From JBHEKP01 sp041859375 (GTDB lineage Bacteria > Hydrogenedentota > Hydrogenedentia > Hydrogenedentales > CAITNO01): a stretch of DNA of 34,595 nt. The stretch is taken from NCBI GenBank assembly GCA_041859375.1, contig JBHEKP010000277.1:1-34595 (forward strand), given 5' to 3'. Made by a program: the position numbers and the translations under genes. Below, in pieces: positions 1-7,252 of this stretch; positions within the stretch are counted from its first letter, which is position 1, and each line of letters opens with the position of its first letter. The notes below the pieces were generated by a model. The model had not been told where the DNA came from. It made no database searches and worked only from the letters and a program-made list of their open reading frames with translations.

Positions 1-216
1 TCACCGGCCATGTTCCCGGATGCGCGCGGGACGGCGGATAACATAGTAAATCAGCGCGCCTATCACATTGGTGAACAGGATGATCAGAATCCAGGCAAGC
101 TTTCCGGTCACGGAAGGCTCCTTTACGGCACAGTCTATGAGCATCCAAAGCCAAAAGATGTTCACGCCGATTACAATCAAAAACAACACCATTCCAAACA
201 GGCTCACCGTGGTCAT
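1..216 (-). CDS. PLDc_N-domain small membrane protein
   Basis: A 71-residue protein made almost entirely of two hydrophobic segments (about residues 4-27 and 40-59) joined by the short polar stretch DCAVKEPSVTGK. It ends in a basic tail rich in arginine. The pattern W-x-LIDCAVKEP ... KLAW-I-x-I-x-FTNVIGALIYY matches the phospholipase D N-terminal (PLDc_N) family of short membrane proteins. In full-length relatives this segment precedes cardiolipin synthase domains; on its own it has no known enzymatic role. The ATG at 214-216 is preceded by a GGGGAAA Shine-Dalgarno-like stretch. It starts 19 bases after the glycosidase gene on the same strand, so the two are probably co-transcribed. The stop codon occupies bases 1-3, so the gene is complete at the window edge. 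Family call is good; function unknown. Confidence 0.75.
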   Translation of the reverse strand: MTTVSLFGMVLFLIVIGVNIFWLWMLIDCAVKEPSVTGKLAWILIILFTNVIGALIYYVIRRPARIREHGR

Positions 217-235
217 TGGATGTTTCCCCTTTTGC

Positions 236-2632
236 TTATTGCACTTTTTGGAATGAGGCCTCCCATTGGGGGGGCATGCCCGAAAGCGTGAGCAGGCGTC
301 CGTTCAGCACGGACGCGGTGCCCGCCGTGGCGGACACAAAGCGCCACGATTCCGGCAAAAGAATGTATGCGTCATGGGTGCGTGAGGGATCGTGGGCGAA
401 CTTCGCCGAAAGTGCGCCCGTCACGGCGCTGTCTGCGCGCCATTCCATGGACTCGCAGTCCAGCGCGCCCTGGAGCATGTGGTGGTTTGCCGCCACGAAC
501 ATGGGATGTTCCGCCGTGTGCGGGCGGACGCCGAAGAGGCGCACCGACCCGGGGCCCACCTTGACCCGCAGCTCCTTGTCCATGACCCCGCAATATGTTT
601 CCGCCCAGAAGTCAAAGACCGTGTGGTAAGTGTCTGCGGGCAGGCCGAGCATGGCCGGGGTCACGGCGAATTCACGCTCGCCGGCGGTGTCCCAGTTGAA
701 CAGGGCGAGGAAGGTCCACGGCCCCGCCGCCGTGTCGAGTTGAAGTTCCCAGATGCTCGGCGGCGCGTCCTCAAAGAGGTCCAGCGGCTTGGCGGGTTTC
801 GGAGGCACGGGCAGGAGTTTGGAGAGGAGGCCCACCTGATCCGGGGTGAGATCGGTGAATGCGTCGCCGATCTTTACCACACCCGCCGTGAGCGCCGCGC
901 CGGTCAGCCAGGCGATGGACTGCTCCCGCGTGAGGGCGGGCTTGTCCGCCGCATTCCACCGGGCGCGGGTGGCCTCATGGCCGAAGAAGACGCAGTCCTG
1001 ATCGGGCACAAAAAGGTGGGGGGTCATGTAGAAGCGGCGGATGGTGTTGGTGAGGGTGTCCACCGCGCCCCAGGGCTTTTCCAGATTGTCCGTCTTCCAA
1101 ACAGGCGCGCAGTCGCGGCCGGTGCGCACGCCCTCGGCGTAAACCCCGTTGACCGGCTGGGGCGTCATAGTGAGGAGGAACCTGTCCGGCCCCATGCCCT
1201 CGCGCAGCGCCCCCATGCCCCGGCGCAGCACCTCGATGTTGGTCAGCCCCTTTTCGGCGTGGCCCGTGGAGACCAGCAGAAAATAGACGAAGTCAGCCTC
1301 CACAATGGCGTCGTAGCCCCATTCCCGGCAGATCTTCGCGCCGAGGGCGCGCACCCAGTCGCACACCTCGGGACGGGTGACGTCGAGGATGAGGGTGTCG
1401 CCCACCAGCATGCGGCCCACACCCGGGCTGGCGCGGAGCATCCATTCCGGGTGCTCCTTTGCCAGCGGCGCGTTGGGGTCAACGGCGAAGGGGTTGATCC
1501 ACAGGCTGGCGGTCATGCCGCGCCGGTGGATCTCATCGGCCATTGCCTTCATGCCGTTGGGGAAGCGCTCCGGATTGGCCTCCCAGTCACCGAGCCCGCG
1601 CTCCCATCCTGCGTCCAGCCCGAAGTGGGTCCAGCCAAAACGCTTCAGGTTTTTGTCGAGAAAATCGAGGTTCTCCAGCGCCACTTTTTCGTTGAGCCCG
1701 TCCGTGTGGTATTTGGTGCTCCACGAGTCCCAGCCATGGGGCATGAAGGGGCGCGCGTCCCGGACGCCGTTGACCACGGCCATCGCCTTGCCGAAACGGT
1801 CCAGTCCGGTGAGGGGGTTGTCCTCGGTCACCGCGAGGTAGAACACCTCCGATTCGAGCGTGCCGTCCGGCGGCACTTCGACGGGGGGATTGTATTCGCA
1901 GTCGGCGGACATGCGGTCAAAGGCGTCCTTGGGCGCCTCGGCGCTTCTCTCCAGCACCACCTTCGTCTCCGCGCGCAGGTTGGTGAGGAAGCCCGCAATC
2001 ATGGACCGGTTGGAAACGGGGTTGTAGGCGGCAAGATTCCACTGCGCTTCGGCGGCGCCCGTCCGCACCTTTGGATAGTCGCTGAAATTGCGGAAGAGGC
2101 TGCCGTTGTCCAGCAGACGGGTCTGCTCCGCCCCGGGGCCAATCGTCACACGGCCCGGAGCCACCACACCCACGGTCCAAGGCGACAGCGCCGCCACACG
2201 CACGGGCTTGCGGGTGCTGTTGTGGTAGATGACCTTCACGGTGATGAAGGGCTTGCCGGGATAGGTGCTGATGTGCCACTCGCACTCCTTGTCCCCGAAG
2301 GCCATGCCCTGCCCCTGGCCCAGGCGGTCGTTGGCCTGGTAGCGGGCGGTGCCTCGCTGGCTGGTTTTGAGCCGTTTCGGCTTTTCCGCCCCCTCAAAAA
2401 GAATGGTGGGATACACATTTTCCTGGATGGGCACGCCGGAAAGATTATCGAGCCGCACCGCCCCGTTTTTTTGGACATCCAGTTCGTATTGGTCCGTGTT
2501 GATGGTGCGGCTTTCTTTTTTGGGCCTGAACAGCTGGCCCTGCGCCGCCGGATGAAGCACGGCGGTGGCCATGGCGAGTGCAAAAAGAACCGGAAAAACA
2601 TGGAGCGGAGCAAGCGATTTTTTCATATTCAT
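236..2632 (-). CDS. Secreted GH36-like alpha-galactosidase-type glycoside hydrolase
   Basis: A 798-residue protein with an export signal at residues 1-33, then an all-beta N-terminal domain to about residue 290. A TIM-barrel follows, with clan GH-D signatures: HGWDSW (299-304), FGLDAGW (337-343), GDWEANPERFPNG (348-360), HRRGM...LWINP (369-381) and KEHPEW (392-397). A C-terminal beta domain ends the protein. By family analogy the nucleophile should be Asp447 in VEAD and the acid/base Asp507 in GRD. The usual K-W/Y-D at the nucleophile strand is replaced by E-A-D, so the substrate may not be a simple alpha-galactoside. The ATG at 2630-2632 follows AAGGAAGG at 11 bases; a second ATG sits at 2624-2626. 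It lies upstream of the PLDc_N gene. Family assignment is firm at clan level; the exact substrate is open. Confidence 0.8.
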   Translation of the reverse strand: MNMKKSLAPLHVFPVLFALAMATAVLHPAAQGQLFRPKKESRTINTDQYELDVQKNGAVRLDNLSGVPIQENVYPTILFEGAEKPKRLKTSQRGTARYQANDRLGQGQGMAFGDKECEWHISTYPGKPFITVKVIYHNSTRKPVRVAALSPWTVGVVAPGRVTIGPGAEQTRLLDNGSLFRNFSDYPKVRTGAAEAQWNLAAYNPVSNRSMIAGFLTNLRAETKVVLERSAEAPKDAFDRMSADCEYNPPVEVPPDGTLESEVFYLAVTEDNPLTGLDRFGKAMAVVNGVRDARPFMPHGWDSWSTKYHTDGLNEKVALENLDFLDKNLKRFGWTHFGLDAGWERGLGDWEANPERFPNGMKAMADEIHRRGMTASLWINPFAVDPNAPLAKEHPEWMLRASPGVGRMLVGDTLILDVTRPEVCDWVRALGAKICREWGYDAIVEADFVYFLLVSTGHAEKGLTNIEVLRRGMGALREGMGPDRFLLTMTPQPVNGVYAEGVRTGRDCAPVWKTDNLEKPWGAVDTLTNTIRRFYMTPHLFVPDQDCVFFGHEATRARWNAADKPALTREQSIAWLTGAALTAGVVKIGDAFTDLTPDQVGLLSKLLPVPPKPAKPLDLFEDAPPSIWELQLDTAAGPWTFLALFNWDTAGEREFAVTPAMLGLPADTYHTVFDFWAETYCGVMDKELRVKVGPGSVRLFGVRPHTAEHPMFVAANHHMLQGALDCESMEWRADSAVTGALSAKFAHDPSRTHDAYILLPESWRFVSATAGTASVLNGRLLTLSGMPPQWEASFQKVQ

Positions 2633-2826
2633 GGACTTTTTCCCTTCCTTGGGATGCGATAAAGAGACCCGCTCAAAAAGACGCCTGTTTCACATCGTAG
2701 ACAAGAAACGGGCATATTACAAAAACTTGGAACGCTGAGAGTCGCGCAATTCCGCGACAACGGCCAGGAATACGTGTATTTATTGAATTATGCGCGTGCT
2801 TTTCGGTTCCGGCGGAACTGTGCTGA

Positions 2827-2855
2827 TTGACAAGATGGGGAGGGAATGCTATGCT
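2827..2855 (+). promoter_or_regulatory. Sigma-70-type promoter of the EF-hand repeat protein gene
   Basis: A perfect -35 box TTGACA (2827-2832) is followed by a 17-base spacer. The spacer ends in TGC, which precedes the -10 box TATGCT (2850-2855) and so forms an extended -10. Transcription would start near 2862, leaving a leader of about 144 bases before the ATG at 3006. This is the best-matching promoter in the window. Confidence 0.75.
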
Positions 2856-2894
2856 TGAGGGTATAGTGGCGCATAATGGAAGGCAGAAAAATAA

Positions 2895-2937
2895 ACGCGC
2901 ATGTTTCCCCCTTTTTTTAGGGGCGAAATGAGCGCGT
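2895..2937. other. Long imperfect hairpin in the leader of the EF-hand gene
   Basis: The stem pairs ACGCGC (2895-2900) with GCGCGT (2932-2937), TTTC (2904-2907) with GAAA (2925-2928), and CCCC (2908-2911) with GGGG (2920-2923). There is a symmetric three-base internal loop and one bulged C. The loop contains seven Ts. Read on the minus strand the stem is followed by TTTATTTTT, so there it resembles an intrinsic terminator. On the plus strand it lies inside the 5' leader and has no T tail. It could block antisense transcription or shape the leader RNA. Confidence 0.5.
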
Positions 2938-3005
2938 CTCAATAGTTGTTTAGCCGTGGTGGTTCAGCAGTCGTGACAGCGGCCCAGACCCGCGAGGAAA
3001 CACCC

Positions 3006-6000
3006 ATGAAGTCCTGCCAAATTTACACCCTGCTCCTGTCCGTGTTACTCGGAGTGACGGCGTTGCTGGTCCCCGCCAGCGCCGAAGCCGAATACTGCCC
3101 CCTGCCAAGCGATCCCGCAACGATTGTGGGCGTTATTTTCCCGCTGGCGGACACCAACAGGGACGGCTCCCTTTCCGCCGCCGAATTGTCCGCCCTTTAC
3201 CCCATGGCGGGCATGCTCTATACCTACCTGGACCTGAACAAGGACGGGCGGATTGACCAGGCGGAGCTAACGGCGATCCTGATGGCCTTCTCGTCCGATC
3301 CCCTCTCCCTGGTGGACTCGAACGGCAATGATGTCATCGAGTTTTCCGAAGTGTCCGGCTACGTCAACGCGGCGCAGTTTGTCCTGATTGACCGGGACGG
3401 CAACCAGGTGATTGACTGCTCGGATTTGAACGCCATTGTCCCCGGCGAGGGTGAGGGTGAGCCGTCCGAAGGGGAACCTGAAGAGGGCGAGACCGAGGCG
3501 GCCTGCCCCCTTCCGATGGATATTGTCCCGCAGCTTGTGGGCCTGCTTTTCCCGCTGGTGGACGCCAACGGCAGCGGCGGCCTGAGCCTGGCCGAAATCC
3601 AGGCGCTTTACGAGGATGTCCCCGCGCAGTATTTTTCACTCGCCGACTTCAACCGCAGCGGTGAAATCGAGGTGAGCGAACTGCTTTCCGTCGCCCAGGC
3701 GCTCGGCATCGACCTTGTGGCCGAAATTGACGGCAACGGCGACCGGGTGATCGAGTACCAGGAGACGGCCGGTTATCTCAGCCCCGCCCAGTTTGCCCTG
3801 CTTGACGCCAACGGCAACGGCGTGGTTGACTGCGGCGATCTTGACAGCATCATCCTTCCCGTGGAAGGCGAGGCGGAGGGCGAGCCGGAAGGCGAACCCG
3901 CCGAGGGCGAACCCGAAACCCCCTGCCCCCTTCCGGTGGACATTGTTCCGCAGCTTGTGGGACTGCTTTTCCCGCTGGTGGACGCCGACGGCAGCGGCGG
4001 CCTGAGCCTGGCCGAGATTCAGGCGCTTTACGCGGATGTCCCCGCGCAATACTTCCCCCTTGTGGATTTCGACCGCAGCGGTGAAATCGAGGCGGCCGAG
4101 CTGCAGTCCATAGCGGGCGCCCTTGGGGTCGACCTTGTGGCGCAGATTGACACCAACGGGAACCGGTTGATAGAACTTTCCGAAACCGCCGGTTACGTGA
4201 GCCAGACCCAGTTTGCCCTGATCGACCGGAACGGCAACGGCGTGGTTGACTGCGCCGACCTGGATGCCATTCTCCCCGGCGAGGGGGAAACCGAGGGTGA
4301 GCCCTCCGAGGGTGAAGCCGAGGGTGAGGACCCGGTTGAGGGCGAGCCGGAACTGCCCTGTCCGCTGCCGGACGTCACCCCGATGATCATCGAACTCGTG
4401 TTCCCGCTCCTTGACGGCAACAACGACGGCGGCGTCTCCCTGGCGGAAATCCAGGTCCTTTACGCGGACATTGATCCCTCCTATTTCTCCCTCGTTGACT
4501 TCAACCGCGACGGAAAAGTGAGCCTGTCCGAACTGAACATGATTGTCACCATCCTCCCGGCGGGCGGGGTGCTCGGACTGATTGACACCAACCTCAACAG
4601 CCTGATTGAGTACGCCGAGGTATCCGAGTGGATTCCGGAGCAGATCTTCAACAGTCTGGACTTCAACCACAACAGCGTGATTGACTGCGCCGATCTGGAT
4701 GTGCTGCTGGGCAACATCGACCCGCCGGATCCCGGCGAGGGCGAGACCGAGGGAGAGCCGTCCACTGGATGCCAGCTCCTTTCCTCGCTGCCCGCGCTTC
4801 TCGGGGTCGCAGTGGACCTGCTGGACCTGGACAACGACGGCGGGCTCTCCCTGGCGGAACTTCAGCGGGTGTATGCGGACATTCCCGCGTCCTATTTCTC
4901 CATCGCCGACCCCAACGGTGACGGCGTGGCGGACCAGTTCGAGCTGGCGCGCCTGGTCAACATGATTCCGGCGCTGCTGCCCGGCGGGAACCCGCTCTCC
5001 TTTGTGGACACGAACAACAACGGCGTCATCGAGTACGCCGAGGTGGCCCAGTTTGTCACACCGGAACAGTTTGCCTGGGCTGACCGGGACGGCAACGGCG
5101 TTTTTGACTGCGACGATCTCAACGCCATCATCGTCGACCCCGTTGAGGGCGAGCCGGAAGGCGAGCCCTCCGAGGGAGAGACCGAGGGCGAGACCGGCCC
5201 CGGCTGCCCGCTGCCCAACGTGGCCGCGCTGCTGCCGGAACTGGCGCTGGCGCTGCTCGACACCGACAACGACGGCGGTGTCTCCATGGCGGAAATCAGC
5301 GCGGTCTACACGGGCCTTGAACCGGCCTACTTCCGCATTGCGGACCGCAACGGCGACGGCAGGGTGGATCGTCTTGAACTGGCCGCGCTGGTGAACATTC
5401 TTCCGGCGGTGCTGCCGGGCGACCCGCTGGCCGAAATTGACGCCAACGGCAACCGTGTCATCGAATACGCGGAGGTCTCCGCGTATGTGTCCCCCGAAAT
5501 GTTCGCGCGCCTTGACCGCAACGGCGACGGCATGGTGGACTGCGCGGACATCGCCCTCATCATCGGCCCGCCGATTGACCCCGAGGGCGAAACCGAAGGC
5601 GAACCCGCCGAGGGCGAGCCCTCGGAGGGCGAGACCGAGGGAGAGCCGGTGGCTGGATGCCCGCTTCCCGAAATCATGCCCGCCCTTCCGGACATGGTCA
5701 TCGCCCTCGTTGACGCGGACAATGACGGCGCCGTCTCCTTTGCGGAGGTTGCGGCGGTCTATTCCGGACTTCAGCAGTACCATTTTGCCTTTGCCGACAG
5801 GAACGGGGACGGTGTGATTGACCGGGCCGAGCTGGCGGCGGTTGTGGTCATCCTGCCCACCCTGGCGGTGATTCCCCCGGATCCGCTGAACGCCATAGAC
5901 GCCAACGGCAACCGGGTCATTGAATACACTGAGGTGGCCGGGTATGTCTCCCCCGCCCTCTTCGCGCGCATCGACCTGAACGGTGACGGCGTGTTTGACT

Positions 6001-7124
6001 GCGCCGATCTCGCCGCCCTGCTGAATGATCCCGCCGAAGGCGAGACCGAGGGCGAGCCCGCCGAGGGAGAATCCGAAGGTGAAGCCACGGCCGAAGGCGA
6101 AGTGACCGTTGAGGGTGAAACCGAGGGCGAGCCCGCCGAGGGTGAGTCCGAGGGTGAAGCCACAGTGGAGGGCGAGGGCGAGGAGCCCGGCCTGACATTG
6201 GAGGAACTGCTTGCGCGGCTCCGCGGCTCCGGCAATCTTGCGGAACTGATCGCCGACGGCTTTGCCCTGCTCGACGCCAACGGCGACGGCGCGATCTCCC
6301 TTGGCGAGGCAACAAGCCGCATCCGCCTGCCGCAGGCGGTGTTCAACACGCTTGACACGAACGGCGACGGCGGGGTGACAATGGCGGAAATCGAGGCGCT
6401 TCTGGGCCAGACGGCGCAGAATCCCGGCCAAATCCTCAGGCTGGTGCGCCAGGTGACGGGACGCTACGACAGCCAGTTCTTCACCCCCGGCCAGGTGCTG
6501 CGCGTGACCCTGCGCCTGCTCAAGGAGGGCCCGATCGCGCTGAACGAAGTGCGGCTGCTGGAGCTGCTGCCCGAGGGCTGGACCATCCAGAACATTCTTG
6601 ACGGGTACGGCAAGTCGCTGCTGACCAACGCCAAGGTGGACGGCAACATGCTGCTCCTTACCTGGGCCGCGGACGTCAAGTTCCCCGTCGAGATCACCTA
6701 CGAGGCGGTGGCCCCGGCGGGCGCGAGCGGCGTGATGACCGTCAGCGGCCAGGCGGACTGCGTGGACGCCAACGGCGCGGCCGGCAGCACAGGCGTGGTG
6801 GCGTCCATCCTCGCCGAGGCGCTCCCCGGAGAGCTTGCCCACTCCGCGGACAGCAACCGCGACTGGCGCCTGTCGCTTTCCGAGGTGCTGCGCGTGGTGC
6901 AGTTGTACAACGCTGGCGTTTACGGCGCGGCGGGTGACACAGAGGACGGATTCGTCCCCGGCGGCGGCAATCGCGCGGGCGGCGCGCACAACGCCGACAC
7001 CAACGCAAGCTGGGACATTGACATCTCCGAGCTTCTCCGCGTGGTGCAGCTCTTCAACTCCCGCATGGGCGCCTACTATGTTGACGCCGCGGGCGAGGAC
7101 GGTTTCGTGCCCGGCCTCTTCTGA
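3006..7124 (+). CDS. Large secreted EF-hand/dockerin-like repeat protein
   Basis: A 1372-residue exported protein, signal peptide about residues 1-28 (hydrophobic core LLLSVLLGVTALLV, cleavage after ASA or AEA). Seven modules of about 136-150 residues begin at Cys31, 167, 307, 452, 589, 734 and 885. Each carries four EF-hand loops (for example DTNRDGSLSAAE) and ends in an acidic GEGE-type linker. A partial module with two EF-hands follows (about 1063-1140), then a beta-rich domain (about 1150-1260). Two dockerin-like halves (1279-1319 and 1328-1372) each end in EDGFVPG. The loops should bind calcium, giving about 30 sites. The ATG at 3006 follows GAGGAAA at a good distance and opens a signal peptide, so an in-frame TTG at 2946 is rejected. 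It stands alone between a strong promoter and a terminator. Likely cell-surface or extracellular and structural; the precise role is unknown. Confidence 0.85.
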   Translation: MKSCQIYTLLLSVLLGVTALLVPASAEAEYCPLPSDPATIVGVIFPLADTNRDGSLSAAELSALYPMAGMLYTYLDLNKDGRIDQAELTAILMAFSSDPLSLVDSNGNDVIEFSEVSGYVNAAQFVLIDRDGNQVIDCSDLNAIVPGEGEGEPSEGEPEEGETEAACPLPMDIVPQLVGLLFPLVDANGSGGLSLAEIQALYEDVPAQYFSLADFNRSGEIEVSELLSVAQALGIDLVAEIDGNGDRVIEYQETAGYLSPAQFALLDANGNGVVDCGDLDSIILPVEGEAEGEPEGEPAEGEPETPCPLPVDIVPQLVGLLFPLVDADGSGGLSLAEIQALYADVPAQYFPLVDFDRSGEIEAAELQSIAGALGVDLVAQIDTNGNRLIELSETAGYVSQTQFALIDRNGNGVVDCADLDAILPGEGETEGEPSEGEAEGEDPVEGEPELPCPLPDVTPMIIELVFPLLDGNNDGGVSLAEIQVLYADIDPSYFSLVDFNRDGKVSLSELNMIVTILPAGGVLGLIDTNLNSLIEYAEVSEWIPEQIFNSLDFNHNSVIDCADLDVLLGNIDPPDPGEGETEGEPSTGCQLLSSLPALLGVAVDLLDLDNDGGLSLAELQRVYADIPASYFSIADPNGDGVADQFELARLVNMIPALLPGGNPLSFVDTNNNGVIEYAEVAQFVTPEQFAWADRDGNGVFDCDDLNAIIVDPVEGEPEGEPSEGETEGETGPGCPLPNVAALLPELALALLDTDNDGGVSMAEISAVYTGLEPAYFRIADRNGDGRVDRLELAALVNILPAVLPGDPLAEIDANGNRVIEYAEVSAYVSPEMFARLDRNGDGMVDCADIALIIGPPIDPEGETEGEPAEGEPSEGETEGEPVAGCPLPEIMPALPDMVIALVDADNDGAVSFAEVAAVYSGLQQYHFAFADRNGDGVIDRAELAAVVVILPTLAVIPPDPLNAIDANGNRVIEYTEVAGYVSPALFARIDLNGDGVFDCADLAALLNDPAEGETEGEPAEGESEGEATAEGEVTVEGETEGEPAEGESEGEATVEGEGEEPGLTLEELLARLRGSGNLAELIADGFALLDANGDGAISLGEATSRIRLPQAVFNTLDTNGDGGVTMAEIEALLGQTAQNPGQILRLVRQVTGRYDSQFFTPGQVLRVTLRLLKEGPIALNEVRLLELLPEGWTIQNILDGYGKSLLTNAKVDGNMLLLTWAADVKFPVEITYEAVAPAGASGVMTVSGQADCVDANGAAGSTGVVASILAEALPGELAHSADSNRDWRLSLSEVLRVVQLYNAGVYGAAGDTEDGFVPGGGNRAGGAHNADTNASWDIDISELLRVVQLFNSRMGAYYVDAAGEDGFVPGLF
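3096..6190 (+). repeat. Seven tandem coding modules, 411 to about 530 bases each
   Basis: Module starts, taken at the first cysteine codon, are at 3096, 3504, 3924, 4359, 4770, 5205 and 5658. Each module encodes C-[PQ]-L at its start, four EF-hand loops, a D-C-x-D-[LI] element in the fourth loop, and a Glu/Gly-rich linker of variable length. Modules 2 and 3 are the most alike at the DNA level over their first 170 bases, differing only at scattered positions, which suggests a recent duplication. Linker length varies most, and the linker after module 7 is the longest. Confidence 0.85.
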
Positions 7125-7145
7125 GGCGAATTCCCGGACTTGCAG

Positions 7146-7179
7146 GCGGCGTCCGCTTCCGGCGGACGCCGCTTTTTTT
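7146..7179 (+). terminator. Intrinsic terminator after the EF-hand protein gene
   Basis: A perfect 11-bp GC-rich stem (GCGGCGTCCGC at 7146-7156 with its complement at 7162-7172) has a five-base loop and is followed directly by seven Ts (7173-7179). It sits 21 bases after the stop codon. This separates the EF-hand gene from the acylase gene downstream. Confidence 0.9.
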
Positions 7180-7203
7180 GTCGCGCGCGGCGCGGCCGGA
7201 TCG

Positions 7204-7212
7204 TGCTACCAT
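7204..7212 (+). promoter_or_regulatory. Possible extended -10 element for the acylase gene
   Basis: TGC-TACCAT forms an extended -10-like element 40 bases before the acylase ATG, just after the terminator, where a promoter is expected. No -35 box is visible at the right distance, so this is only a weak candidate. Confidence 0.3.
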
Positions 7213-7252
7213 GACACGCGCCCGCGGTAAGACGCGCCAAGGAGAGGGTTTT

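Larger units (their letters stand above)
2633..3005. other. Divergent intergenic region between glycosidase and EF-hand protein genes
   Basis: A 373-base gap with no credible gene. It separates two diverging genes and holds the EF-hand gene promoter (2827-2855) and a leader hairpin (2895-2937). It also has two short dyads: GTCGCG-N6-CGCGAC at 2741-2758 and GTTCC-GGC-GGAAC at 2806-2818. The second dyad ends 8 bases before the -35 box and could be an operator. For the minus-strand glycosidase the best promoter guess is TTGTAA-N17-TACGAT, reading leftward in about 2695-2722. It matches consensus at only four of six bases in each box. The intervening sequence is AT-richer than its surroundings. 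Confidence 0.5.

Noticed and set aside
392..2662. Plus-strand open frame of 756 residues opposite the glycosidase
   Set aside because: No recognisable domain and a His/Arg/Gly-rich composition typical of antisense frames in GC-rich DNA; the minus frame has clear GH36 motifs.
3430..6190. GEGE-encoding stretches considered as a CRISPR-like or minisatellite array
   Set aside because: They are in frame within one long gene, vary in length and spacing, and have no unique spacers of constant size.
3636..6989. Minus-strand open frame of 1117 residues inside the EF-hand gene
   Set aside because: It is the antisense of the repeat gene. Its composition (His/Val/Gly/Arg-rich, repeating like the modules) and lack of a ribosome site mark it as a shadow.
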